38,137 nucleotides of DNA, from positions 1 to 38,137 of the forward strand of contig JAQXIM010000062.1 in NCBI GenBank assembly GCA_029007785.1. Reading direction: 5' to 3'. The position numbers were made by a program, and so were the translations under genes. Origin of the DNA: Clostridiales bacterium (GTDB lineage: Bacteria; Bacillota; Clostridia; Lachnospirales; Lachnospiraceae). Under the pieces are notes generated by a model. The model had not been told where the DNA came from, did no database searches, and worked only from the letters and a program-made list of their open reading frames with translations. Positions 30,784-38,137 of this stretch are shown one piece after another; the first letter of the stretch is position 1, and the number at the start of each line of letters is the position of its first letter.

Positions 30784-32961
30784 ATGAAGAAAAAAGGAAA
30801 CATCATCAAACTTGTGCTCATTGCTCTGATTTTCCTGGTAGGAGGATACACGGTATTGTTCGGTATCGGCGGATACGGCAGTGCAAAGAACATTATCCTC
30901 GGCCTGGATGTTCGCGGCGGTGTAAGCATTACCTATGAAGTTGCAGATGAGACATTTACCGCATCGGACTTCGCAGACACAAAGAGCAAGCTGGAAAGCC
31001 GTGCTCAGGCGCTCAGCACAGAAGCGGAGGTTTATCAGGAAGGCGATAGACGAATTGTTGTAAATATTCCTGGTGAGACCGATGCAGAGGCTACTCTGGA
31101 TAAACTGGGACAGCCCGGAAGTATTTCTTTCGTAACCTATGAATCCGACGGAACGGAAAAAGTATGGCTGGAAGGTGAAGACATCCAGACGGCCAGAGCC
31201 GGAGAACAGCAGGAAGAGCTGACCGGTGCTACCAATTATGTTGTAGAACTTACCATGTCCGGTGAAGGTGCTCAGAAGTTTGAAGAAGCAACAACAGAGA
31301 ATCTGAACCAGATTATCTATATCGTTTATGATGGTGAAATCATCAGTCAGCCTGTAGTAAACTCTGTCATCAGCGGCGGACAGGCTGTGATTGAGAATAT
31401 TGAATCCGCAGAAGAAGCAGAGTACCTGGCTACCATGATTCGTATCGGTAACCTGAAACTCCAGCTGAATACGATCAGCCATAAGACCGTAGGTGCAAGA
31501 CTGGGTGCCGAAGCTCTGTCCAAGAGTATTATGGCCGGTCTGATTGGTCTGCTGCTGATCTGTGTATTTATGATTATCATTTACCGCATCCCGGGTGTAG
31601 TAGCATCTTTTGCACTGTTCTTCTACACCATGCTGGTTATGCTGGCACTCAATGGTTTCAACTTTACATTGACCCTGCCCGGTATTGCCGGTATTATCCT
31701 GGGTATCGGTATGGCAGTTGACGCCAACGTTATTATCTATACCAGAATTCGTGAAGAACTGGCAGATGGACAGCCGGTAGAAACTGCCATTAAGACTGGT
31801 TTCAATAAAGCAAATTCTGCTATTATCGATGGCAACGTTACCACTTTGATTGCTGCTTTCGTATTGATGTGGCAGGGATCCGGTACCGTTCAGGGCTTTG
31901 CACAGACTCTGGCTGTTGGTATTCTGGTTTCCATGTTCACTGCCCTGGTGGTATCTCGTATCATCATGATGGCTCTGTATCGTCTGGGATTGAAAGATCC
32001 GAAGTATTATGGTATAGAAAAGTCCAGAAAGAGACTGTACATTGTTAACAAGAAGAAAATTTTCTTCGCTGTTTCCTGTGTCATCATCGTTGTTGGTTTC
32101 GCAATCGGCGGTATGAATGCCGGCAATGGAAAGGGTATTTTCAATACGAGTATTGAATTCCAGGGTGGTAAAGCTCTGACTGCTGATTTTGACAAGGCTT
32201 ATACCATTGATGAATTCAATGCAGAAGTAAAACCTGCCATTGAAGAGATCATTGGAAGCACCGATGTTCAGGCACAGAAGGAAACCAATTCCAATCGTTA
32301 CACCATCAAGATGAAAGATGTGGATGAATCCCTGGTTACCAGCATCAAGGAAACCCTGATTAATGATTTCGGTGCGAAGGAAGACAACTTTGAAGAATCC
32401 TATATCAGTGCAACCATTAGTAATGAGATGACCAGAAGCGCAATCATTGCTACGATTCTGGCAACCATCTGTATGCTGCTCTACATCTGGATTCGTTTCA
32501 GCAATGTACGTTTTGCATTCAGTGCAGTTATTGCCCTGATTCACGATGTGGTAATTCTGCTGGTATTCTACATGGTATCCCGTACTTCTGTAGGAACCGC
32601 ATTCATTGCCTGCGTTCTGACCATTGTTGGTTATTCCATCAACGCTACCATTGTTATCTTCGACAGAATTCGTGAGAATCTGAAGGCCAATATTAAGAAA
32701 CGCAGTCTGGAAGAGATTATTGATGATAGTATTACTCAGACGCTGACAAGAACCATCAATACATCTTTGACCACTTTTGTGACAGTATTGATGATCTTCG
32801 TTCTGGGCGTTCCTTCTATTCAGGAGTTTACTCTGCCCATTATGGTAGGTATCATTGCCGGCGGTTATTCTTCCGTATTTATCACCGGTCCCCTGCTGCA
32901 TGTAATGGGTAAAAAGGTACTGGGTGCTGCAAAAGCAGAAAAAAGCAAAACAAAGAAATAA
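30784..32961 (+). CDS. secDF: Protein translocase subunit SecDF (fused SecD and SecF)
   Basis: A 725-residue membrane protein that uses the proton gradient to pull secreted proteins through SecYEG. The SecD half (~1-415) has the first membrane helix, LGLDVRGGVSITYEV and the large extracellular P1 region, then LPGIAGIILGIGMAVDANVIIYTRIREE. The SecF half (~425-725) begins with a new membrane helix, IEFQGGKAL, and ends with IVGYSINATIVIFDRIREN. About 12 membrane segments in total. The fusion is common in Firmicutes. GAGGAGAGA precedes the ATG. Confidence 0.96.
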   Translation: MKKKGNIIKLVLIALIFLVGGYTVLFGIGGYGSAKNIILGLDVRGGVSITYEVADETFTASDFADTKSKLESRAQALSTEAEVYQEGDRRIVVNIPGETDAEATLDKLGQPGSISFVTYESDGTEKVWLEGEDIQTARAGEQQEELTGATNYVVELTMSGEGAQKFEEATTENLNQIIYIVYDGEIISQPVVNSVISGGQAVIENIESAEEAEYLATMIRIGNLKLQLNTISHKTVGARLGAEALSKSIMAGLIGLLLICVFMIIIYRIPGVVASFALFFYTMLVMLALNGFNFTLTLPGIAGIILGIGMAVDANVIIYTRIREELADGQPVETAIKTGFNKANSAIIDGNVTTLIAAFVLMWQGSGTVQGFAQTLAVGILVSMFTALVVSRIIMMALYRLGLKDPKYYGIEKSRKRLYIVNKKKIFFAVSCVIIVVGFAIGGMNAGNGKGIFNTSIEFQGGKALTADFDKAYTIDEFNAEVKPAIEEIIGSTDVQAQKETNSNRYTIKMKDVDESLVTSIKETLINDFGAKEDNFEESYISATISNEMTRSAIIATILATICMLLYIWIRFSNVRFAFSAVIALIHDVVILLVFYMVSRTSVGTAFIACVLTIVGYSINATIVIFDRIRENLKANIKKRSLEEIIDDSITQTLTRTINTSLTTFVTVLMIFVLGVPSIQEFTLPIMVGIIAGGYSSVFITGPLLHVMGKKVLGAAKAEKSKTKK

Positions 32962-33077
32962 TAAAACAGAAAGTTTTCCCGGAAGAAGCCGAAGGAGAAC
33001 ATGGTAATCTGTGAAGAATCAGAAAAGACTGTTTGCTCCGGCAGCAGTCTTTTCCGGCTATAAGGAGGTTATGCAAC

Positions 33078-33494
33078 ATGAGAGATGATAACTGCATTTT
33101 TTGTAAAATTGCCAACGGAGATATTCCCTCTGCAACCATTTATGAGGATGATATGTTTCGCGTCATTCTGGATCTGGGACCGGCAAGCAAAGGCCATGCC
33201 CTGATTCTGCCCAAGGAACATTTTGCAGATGTGACAGAGTTGGATGATGTCTATGCAGAGAAGGTATTGAAGTTAGGCGCAAAAATTGGCGGAGCCATGA
33301 AAAAGAGTCTGGGATGTGCCGGTTTTAACCTGGTTCAGAACAATGGTATTGCTGCCGGTCAGACCGTATTTCATTTTCACATGCACGTAATTCCCCGGTA
33401 TGAGAACGGACCGGAAATGGTTGCCTGGGTTCCCGGCAGCTATGAGGAAGGCGAAATGGAGAAGACGGCTGAGGAGATCAGAAAAGCATTATAA
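33078..33494 (+). CDS. HIT family protein (nucleotide hydrolase/transferase, HinT-like)
   Basis: A 138-residue histidine-triad protein, probably a purine nucleoside phosphoramidase. It starts in the family style (CIFCKIANGDIPSATIYEDD), and the catalytic triad HFHMH has H99, H101 and H103. I chose the ATG at 33078, preceded by AAGGAGG; an in-frame ATG at 33033 has no site. It follows secDF by 116 bases, so a shared transcript is possible. Its stop codon lies inside the first unit of a short repeat. Confidence 0.93.
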   Translation: MRDDNCIFCKIANGDIPSATIYEDDMFRVILDLGPASKGHALILPKEHFADVTELDDVYAEKVLKLGAKIGGAMKKSLGCAGFNLVQNNGIAAGQTVFHFHMHVIPRYENGPEMVAWVPGSYEEGEMEKTAEEIRKAL

Positions 33495-33549
33495 AAAAGA
33501 GCAGCATTATAAAAAATCAGCATTATAAGAAAGCAGCATTATAAGAAAG
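33485..33549 (+). repeat. AGCATTATAA repeated four times at the end of the HIT gene
   Basis: AGCATTATAA occurs at 33485, 33503, 33519 and 33535 (spacing 18, 16, 16) separated by A-rich linkers such as aaaagagc and gaaagc. The first copy contains the last codons and stop of the HIT gene, so the array seems to have grown by duplication from the gene's end. Confidence 0.85.
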
Positions 33550-33597
33550 AATAGAAAAAGCGGACCCTTTATGGCAGGGGATCCGCTTTTTCTATTC
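33550..33597. terminator. Bidirectional terminator between the HIT gene and murG
   Basis: The arms AATAGAAAAAGCGGA and TCCGCTTTTTCTATT pair, with CCCT/AGGGG continuing the stem. A and T runs on both sides serve the two convergent genes. Confidence 0.9.
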
Positions 33598-33612
33598 ATT
33601 TTCCAGAGGTGT

Positions 33613-34680
33613 TTATTTCGATGCCAATTCATTCAGCATATCGGAGATGGTGTTGACGGCATCTCCCATGGAACTGGATGCCATAGCATTCATGTAATCA
33701 TTTCGATGGTCATAAACGTGATGAATGCGTTCCAGGAGAAGTTCATCCTTAACCTCTTCCTCTGCAATTACTTCACTGAAGCCCTGCTTCCTGAAGGAAG
33801 CCGCATTGAGAATCTGATCACCGCGGCTGGCAGCAGCCGACAGAGGAATCAGGATATTCGGTTTTCGAAGAGCCAACAGTTCGCAGATTGCGTTGGCGCC
33901 TGCCCGGGAAATCACTACATCCGCCATGGCAAACAGATCCTTCAAAGGCTGGGAAACGTATTCATACTGAACATAACCAGGGGTTCCGGTCAGTGCCTCA
34001 TCCAGGTTGTTCTTTCCGCAGATATGTACAACCTGAAATTCGGAAAGAAGCTGGGGAAGTATGCTGCGGACTGCCTTGTTGACAGCAACCGATCCCAGAC
34101 TGCCTCCGATTACCAGAATAACAGGTTTGTTGTCCTGGAAGCCTGTGTAAGCCAGTCCGGCTTCTCGTGTTCCGGTAAGGAGTTCCTGACGGATGGGACA
34201 TCCGGTAACAACGGCCTTGCCTTTCGGCAAATTGCGGGCTGTCTCGGGGAAGTTGCAGCAAATCTTCGTAGCAGAAGGCAGACTGATTTTATTTGCCAAT
34301 CCGGGAGTCATATCAGATTCATGAATAATTACCGGAATATGGAGCCCTTTTGCGGCCAGTACAACGGGAACGGTAACAAATCCTCCTTTGGAGAAGATGA
34401 CGTCGGGTTTATACTTTTTTAAGAGGCTTCTGGCTTCACCAAATCCTTTCAGAACCCGGAAAGGATCTGTAAAATTCTTCAGATCGAAATAGCGGCGTAG
34501 TTTTCCGGAGGAAATTCCGTCATAGGGAATTCCGGCTTTTGTAACTAATTCTTTTTCCATTCCATTTTTAGAGCCAATGTAACGTACTTCAAAGCCGCGT
34601 TCTTTCAAAGCAGGAAGAAGGGCCAGGTTGGGAGTAACATGGCCAGCTGTGCCGCCGCCGGTAAGGATAATTCGTTTCAT
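33613..34680 (-). CDS. murG: UDP-GlcNAc:lipid I N-acetylglucosaminyltransferase
   Basis: A 355-residue peripheral membrane glycosyltransferase that makes lipid II for peptidoglycan. The glycine loop GGTAGHVTPNLALLPALKERG, the membrane-proximal SGKLRRYFDLKN, HESDMTPGLANK, GGSLGSVAVNKAVR and the UDP-GlcNAc site SRAGANAICELLALRKP are all present. AAGGAGG precedes the ATG. It is not in a division/cell-wall (dcw) cluster here but follows a TSCPD gene by ten bases and shares its promoter with that gene. Confidence 0.97.
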   Translation of the reverse strand: MKRIILTGGGTAGHVTPNLALLPALKERGFEVRYIGSKNGMEKELVTKAGIPYDGISSGKLRRYFDLKNFTDPFRVLKGFGEARSLLKKYKPDVIFSKGGFVTVPVVLAAKGLHIPVIIHESDMTPGLANKISLPSATKICCNFPETARNLPKGKAVVTGCPIRQELLTGTREAGLAYTGFQDNKPVILVIGGSLGSVAVNKAVRSILPQLLSEFQVVHICGKNNLDEALTGTPGYVQYEYVSQPLKDLFAMADVVISRAGANAICELLALRKPNILIPLSAAASRGDQILNAASFRKQGFSEVIAEEEVKDELLLERIHHVYDHRNDYMNAMASSSMGDAVNTISDMLNELASK

Positions 34681-34690
34681 GAATACCTCC

Positions 34691-34939
34691 TTATTGCTGT
34701 TCCGATTTGTACTGCTTCAATGCTCTGGACAACTGATCCGGGCATGAGGTGGGTCTGCTGCCGCAGCGGATTCCTTCCAGGCGTGAAATGACTTCATCAA
34801 TATCCATGCCTTCTACCAGCTTGCTGATGCCCTGGGTGTTGCCGCTGCATCCGCCTAAAAAAGTGACATTGGTTAATTTATTATCCTGAATATCAAATGA
34901 AATTACTTGAGAACAGGTTCCTTTTGTTCTGAACTGCAT
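34691..34939 (-). CDS. TSCPD-domain protein with four cysteines (TIGR03905 type)
   Basis: An 82-residue protein of unknown function with cysteines at 9, 31, 59 and 66, matching the four-Cys TSCPD family; TSCPD domains also occur at the end of some ribonucleotide reductases. The four cysteines suggest metal binding. I chose the inner ATG (34939 on the minus strand) because GGAGG lies seven bases before it; two ATGs upstream precede the site. It leads an operon with murG. Its promoter carries the same dyad as sufCB, which would fit an iron- or redox-linked protein; that is inference. Confidence 0.88.
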   Translation of the reverse strand: MQFRTKGTCSQVISFDIQDNKLTNVTFLGGCSGNTQGISKLVEGMDIDEVISRLEGIRCGSRPTSCPDQLSRALKQYKSEQQ

Positions 34940-35065
34940 AATATTTCCTCCCATCATAAATTTTGCTTTTTGTTTACCCGCTTTTTGTTTTCGAAATTCC
35001 TGTTTTGCTTTTGGAATTCCAGATCATTGGAAGCGAGTATAGATAAAGTAATAAATCTGAAAAAC

Positions 35066-35094
35066 AGTATAGCACAAAATGATAGTTTTGTGCA
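35066..35094 (-). promoter_or_regulatory. Promoter and operator-like dyad of the TSCPD-murG operon
   Basis: On the minus strand TGCACA (plus 35089-35094), 17 bases, and an extended -10 TGCTATACT (TATACT at plus 35066-35071). A perfect inverted repeat fills the spacer and reaches the -35: GCACAAAA (35072-35079), six bases TGATAG, TTTTGTGC (35086-35093). A bound protein would block RNA polymerase. The inner 18-mer (35074-35091) matches the dyad at 3163-3180 at 15 of 18 positions. Confidence 0.6.
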
Positions 35095-35104
35095 GGGAAT
35101 GAAG

Positions 35105-35172
35105 AACTTTTTGAGTCATGACAGTTTTTGAGCCAGGGCAGCTTTTGAGCCAGAACAGCTTTTGAGACTGCT
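35105..35172. repeat. Four 17-bp tandem repeats upstream of the TSCPD promoter
   Basis: Units at 35105, 35122, 35139 and 35156 share the pattern cAgcTTTTGAGccag; units 2 and 3 are closest (CAGTTTTTGAGCCAGGG and CAGCTTTTGAGCCAGAA). The array sits just beyond the TSCPD-murG promoter. The next 100 bases (35181-35280) are strikingly A- and G-rich on the plus strand, with nothing else recognisable. Confidence 0.85.
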
Positions 35173-35288
35173 GGTCAGAAAAAGGAGATAGTGAGAAAAA
35201 ACGGAGATAAAAGAAAGAAAAAAGTTAAAATATGACAATAAAAAGAGAAAAATAAAAGAAAAAAACGAACGAATCATGGCCAATACCT

Positions 35289-35317
35289 CTTTTTTTCTGA
35301 AAAGAAATCTGTATAAT
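35289..35317 (+). promoter_or_regulatory. Candidate promoter of the 214-residue membrane protein gene
   Basis: A consensus TATAAT (35312-35317) lies 51 bases before the ATG; the -35 region at 17 bases upstream is only a T-run. Confidence 0.35.
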
Positions 35318-35367
35318 AAGTAATAGCAGCAGACTGCTGATGGAAATGAAAGAAGGGGGAGTATGGT

Positions 35368-36012
35368 ATGGTGGTATTTTGGGATCACGGGCGCGGATTG
35401 CTTGTTCTTACCATAATAGCAGTTCTCGGATTGTACTGGCGTTTTCGTGTTACGATGAGATATCGAAGAATCATGAAGCAATGCGAGAGTGTGGATGTAA
35501 CAAAAGATCGATATCTTCGGACCTGGAGATCGCAGATGGAAGAATTGTCGCAGATGCGAAACGGTTTCGGAAACTTAGCTGTTTTCCTTCAAAAGGCTTT
35601 GAGGAAGTATCGGGTTCGCGGAATTACTCTTCATCGATGGAATCAGCTGGCAGATGTTGCAGCTGGCATAGATATTTTAGGGGGATTGATACTGGCAGGA
35701 ATCTGTTTTTGGAGAAATCAGGATATACGAACCATCGTTTTCTATGGAGCAGCCGGAGTGGTGTTGGGCAGTGCCGGAATACTATTTGGTATTCTGTTGG
35801 ACAACCGTCAGAAAGAGGAGCAGACCTGGATTTGTCTCCGGGATTGTTTTGAGAACAGAATCTTTCCTCAGATAACAAAAGAACCGGATGACAGGGATAC
35901 CTGGTACGGCAGAGACCGGCCGGAATGGGGGCAGCGTACTTCGCCGGTATATATCATGAAGCCGGAAGAAGAGGCGGTGGTGGAAGAGATTTTCAAGGAG
36001 TATCTGTGGTAA
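35368..36012 (+). CDS. Membrane protein of unknown function
   Basis: A 214-residue protein I do not recognise. Three hydrophobic stretches are visible: ~10-24 (GLLVLTIIAVLGLYW), ~99-116 (GIDILGGLILAGICF) and ~121-145 (VFYGAAGVVLGSAGILFGIL). Between the first two lies a basic, possibly helical segment (~25-95), and the C-terminal ~65 residues are acidic and polar. AAGGGGG precedes the ATG. A terminator is not clear; a CTGTGGT/ACCACAG stem with a large loop follows the stop. pgi downstream has its own promoter, so the two are probably separate units. Confidence 0.75.
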   Translation: MVVFWDHGRGLLVLTIIAVLGLYWRFRVTMRYRRIMKQCESVDVTKDRYLRTWRSQMEELSQMRNGFGNLAVFLQKALRKYRVRGITLHRWNQLADVAAGIDILGGLILAGICFWRNQDIRTIVFYGAAGVVLGSAGILFGILLDNRQKEEQTWICLRDCFENRIFPQITKEPDDRDTWYGRDRPEWGQRTSPVYIMKPEEEAVVEEIFKEYLW

Positions 36013-36041
36013 GGCAGATGACGGTTTTTTCGACCACAGCC

Positions 36042-36070
36042 TTGTAAATATTATGAAACAAGAGTATACT
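36042..36070 (+). promoter_or_regulatory. Promoter of pgi
   Basis: TTGTAA (36042-36047), 17 bases, TATACT (36065-36070). GGGAGGAAG precedes the ATG at 36118. Confidence 0.65.
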
Positions 36071-36117
36071 AAAATATATGACGAAATACCTGGTTCATAT
36101 AAGGGAGGAAGTTACAT

Positions 36118-37464
36118 ATGAAAGCTGTTAAATTTGATTATGGAAAAGCAGGTGCTTTTTTAAGAAAGGAAGAAATCAGTGCAAAAAAACCAGCGGTTTT
36201 TGCAGCAAAAAAAACACTGACAGAGAAGACAGGTGCAGGCAATGACTATCTGGGATGGATTGATTTGCCGATTTCTTATGATAAAGAAGAATTTGACCGG
36301 ATTAAAAAAGCAGCAAAAAAAATTCAGGAAGATTCGGATGTGCTGCTGGTGATTGGTATCGGCGGATCCTATCTGGGAGCCCGTGCTGCTATTGAATTTC
36401 TTCGTCATAATTTTTACAATAGTGTGGACAGTGAGACCCGGAAAACACCGGAAATTTATTTTGTTGGAAATAATATCAGCAGTACATACATTACCCACCT
36501 GATGGATGTATTGAAGGACAAGGATTTTTCCATCAATGTCATTTCTAAATCCGGTACCACAACCGAACCGGCCATCGCTTTCCGCATTTTTAAAAAGATG
36601 ATCACTGACAAATATGGAAGAGAAGAAGCGGCCGGCAGAATCTATGCTACCACAGATAAGGCCAGAGGAGCTTTGAAAAAGCTTGCAGATGAGGAAGGTT
36701 ATGAAACCTTTGTGGTTCCGGATGATGTTGGCGGACGTTTCTCTGTATTGACCGCCGTGGGTCTTCTTCCCATTGCAGTCAGCGGTGCGGACCTGGATGC
36801 TTTGATGCAGGGTGCAGCAGATGCTAGACTCGATTGTCTGGAAAAAGAGTATGAGGAAAATGATGCGCTGCTGTATGCGGCCTGCCGCAACATTCTCCAT
36901 GACAAAGGCGGAGCCATCGAAATTATGGCGAATTACGAGCCGAGTCTGCATTATATTTCTGAATGGTGGAAACAGTTGTATGGAGAGAGCGAGGGAAAAG
37001 ACCATAAAGGAATCTTCCCGGCATCTGTAGATCTTACTACCGATCTTCATTCCATGGGACAGTTTATCCAGGATGGTGCCCGCATTTTATTTGAAACGGT
37101 AATCGATGTAGAGGAGTCTTCCTGTACGGTTACCCTGGAGGCGGAAGAAAATGATCTGGATGGATTGAACTATTTGGCTGGAAAAACCGTAGATTTTGTC
37201 AATAAAAATGCAATGAATGGAACCATTTTGGCTCATACAGACGGAAATGTGCCCAATCTGATGGTTCACGTGGCCCGCCAGGATGAGTATGCACTGGGCC
37301 AGCTGTTCTATTTCTTTGAATTTGCCTGTGGTATCAGCGGATATATGCTTGGGGTAAATCCTTTTAATCAGCCGGGTGTAGAAAGCTACAAGAAAAATAT
37401 GTTTGCTCTTCTTGGAAAACCGGGATATGAGGCAGAAAGAGAAAATCTGCTGAAACGTCTTTAA
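36118..37464 (+). CDS. pgi: Glucose-6-phosphate isomerase
   Basis: A 448-residue glycolytic enzyme interconverting glucose-6-phosphate and fructose-6-phosphate. [15 protein letters not shown], the sugar-phosphate site [27 protein letters not shown] and the C-terminal [17 protein letters not shown] (with the active-site lysine) are family signatures. The ~450-residue length is the compact form typical of Firmicutes. Single-gene unit between a promoter and a terminator. Confidence 0.97.
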   Translation: MKAVKFDYGKAGAFLRKEEISAKKPAVFAAKKTLTEKTGAGNDYLGWIDLPISYDKEEFDRIKKAAKKIQEDSDVLLVIGIGGSYLGARAAIEFLRHNFYNSVDSETRKTPEIYFVGNNISSTYITHLMDVLKDKDFSINVISKSGTTTEPAIAFRIFKKMITDKYGREEAAGRIYATTDKARGALKKLADEEGYETFVVPDDVGGRFSVLTAVGLLPIAVSGADLDALMQGAADARLDCLEKEYEENDALLYAACRNILHDKGGAIEIMANYEPSLHYISEWWKQLYGESEGKDHKGIFPASVDLTTDLHSMGQFIQDGARILFETVIDVEESSCTVTLEAEENDLDGLNYLAGKTVDFVNKNAMNGTILAHTDGNVPNLMVHVARQDEYALGQLFYFFEFACGISGYMLGVNPFNQPGVESYKKNMFALLGKPGYEAERENLLKRL

Positions 37465-37524
37465 TCCGACGGAAGCCGCATCAAGAATAGAATGAATTTA
37501 TATTGTATATAGTTTTTCACAAAG

Positions 37525-37560
37525 AAAGGCAAATGCTGTCCCGGGACAGCATCTGCCTTT
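37525..37560. terminator. Bidirectional terminator after pgi
   Basis: A nearly perfect palindrome: AAAGGCA-a-ATGCTGTCC with GGACAGCAT-c-TGCCTTT. It serves pgi and the convergent 91-residue gene. Confidence 0.85.
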
Positions 37561-37592
37561 AATAAAGGAATTCTCTATATTTCACAGCAGGA

Positions 37593-37868
37593 TTAAACAA
37601 AATCGTCTTCTTCAATGACCTGTATTTCAAGAAAATCGAAAGGAATGGTCTCCATAAAGTTATCCTGACGAAATCTGGTTTTTGCATGGAGCTGAAATTC
37701 GCGAATGTTGCTGTCCAGCCAGATGGGAATCGGGAGATCCAATTCCATACAGGTTTTTTCCAAAGCATCCAGAACTTTTTTCGTCCGTTTGTGATCCGTA
37801 TCATCCGGAATCAGGATATCTGAAATCATATGATTATCTTTCCACTGCTTTGACCATAGACGGAACAT
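37593..37868 (-). CDS. Conserved-looking small protein of unknown function
   Basis: A 91-residue soluble protein that I cannot assign to a named family. It has an N-terminal basic segment (LWSKQWKDNH), a helix-like middle (TKKVLDALEKTCMELDLP), a strand-rich part (IPIWLDSNIREFQLHAKTRF) and an acidic end (FLEIQVIEEDDFV). GAGG lies seven bases before the ATG, a good promoter lies 93 bases upstream and a terminator follows, all of which support a real gene. A frame within the same region (37559-37804) is a shadow. Confidence 0.75.
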   Translation of the reverse strand: MFRLWSKQWKDNHMISDILIPDDTDHKRTKKVLDALEKTCMELDLPIPIWLDSNIREFQLHAKTRFRQDNFMETIPFDFLEIQVIEEDDFV

Positions 37869-37960
37869 AAATGGTCCTCACTCTCTTATTGATTCTTGCA
37901 GTACAGGAAAGAAGAAAAGAATTTTGTGAGTATTCTGGATCTTTCCCGTTTGCTGGGATC

Positions 37961-37989
37961 AGTATAACGGATTCCAACAAGGATGTAAA
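37961..37989 (-). promoter_or_regulatory. Promoter of the 91-residue gene
   Basis: On the minus strand TTTACA (plus 37984-37989), 17 bases, TATACT (plus 37961-37966). The leader is about 85 bases. Confidence 0.6.
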
Positions 37990-38070
37990 GAGAAGAAATG
38001 AAAAGAAGAAATGAAGAAAAAAGTAAAAAAACGGCACCGCTAAAGAGAAAAGGGAAAGAAACGGCACTAC

Positions 38071-38099
38071 TTGAAATACGGATTATTTTGTTGTAGAAT
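38071..38099 (+). promoter_or_regulatory. Promoter directed out of the window
   Basis: TTGAAA (38071-38076), 17 bases, TAGAAT (38094-38099). The window ends in gggggaggaggagaaga, a strong ribosome-binding site, so a plus-strand gene very likely starts just beyond 38137. The stretch 37990-38070 is A/G-rich with AAACGGCAC twice (38027 and 38060) and no gene. Confidence 0.65.
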
Positions 38100-38137
38100 A
38101 TAAAGAAGTATATCTTTAATGGGGGAGGAGGAGAAGA

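Noticed and set aside
30544..32901. 785-codon frame on the minus strand opposite secDF
   Set aside because: Exactly antisense to a clear gene; composition (Asn, Gln, Ser, His rich) is that of a shadow frame created by codon bias.
21514..35172. Tandem repeats at 21514, 33485 and 35105 as a possible CRISPR
   Set aside because: Units are 15-18 bases with no unique spacers of regular length, and no cas genes are present.
36160..37050. 296-codon minus-strand frame opposite pgi
   Set aside because: Shadow frame opposite an unambiguous enzyme gene.

Overview
The window looks like the chromosome of an anaerobic, endospore-forming Firmicute of class Clostridia, most likely family Lachnospiraceae. 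The reasons are the sporulation genes (spoIIID, spmA, spmB), a flavodiiron protein fused to a rubredoxin, a SufC-SufB pair without SufS/U/D, a fused SecDF, low-to-moderate GC, strong AGGAGG ribosome-binding sites and Firmicutes gene orders (holB-ricT-trmN6-rsmI; spoIIID near mbl; secE-nusG-rplK-rplA). The species call is an inference. I see no mobile element, phage gene or CRISPR array.

Layout. 1-883: 3' end of a 23S rRNA gene, then six tRNA genes (Asp, Val, Tyr, initiator Met, Phe, Lys) and a terminator; no 5S gene lies between them. 899-3118 (minus): sufC-sufB plus a deoxyinosine DNA glycosylase. 3446-8092 (plus): holB, ricT with a long charged tail, trmN6 and rsmI. 8109-9238 (minus): spmA-spmB. 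9306-12463: a NUDIX hydrolase, a SEC-C protein and a flavodiiron-flavin reductase-rubredoxin fusion. 12780-15050: a large secreted LRR/FnIII protein ending in DnaJ-like zinc-ribbon repeats. 15148-21428: spoIIID, a CmpB-like membrane protein with a coiled coil, mbl, recD2 and a comF-type gene. 21704-27824: rpmG, secE, nusG, rplK, rplA, then a secreted FnIII protein gene, then an L10-leader attenuator with rplJ and rplL. 28235-33494: an HtrA protease, an ECF transporter S component (minus), secDF and a HIT protein. 33613-34939 (minus): a four-cysteine TSCPD protein and murG. 35368-37868: a membrane protein of unknown function, pgi and a small conserved hypothetical (minus).

How it fits together. 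Most of the window is housekeeping: translation (tRNAs, L33, L11, L1, L10, L7/L12, NusG), tRNA and rRNA methylation, secretion (SecE, SecDF, HtrA), cell wall and shape (MurG, Mbl), repair (RecD2, glycosylase, NUDIX), Fe-S assembly, oxygen defence and sporulation.

The most unusual signals are non-coding. (1) Two copies of a roughly 80-nt element with covarying hairpins sit right after the terminators of rplA and rplL. (2) An 18-bp dyad, 15/18 identical, lies at the presumed promoters of both sufCB and the TSCPD-murG pair, suggesting one shared regulator. The ribosomal-protein cluster is also split by a secreted-protein gene, and the 12780 gene combines secreted-protein modules with a ten-CxxC tail.
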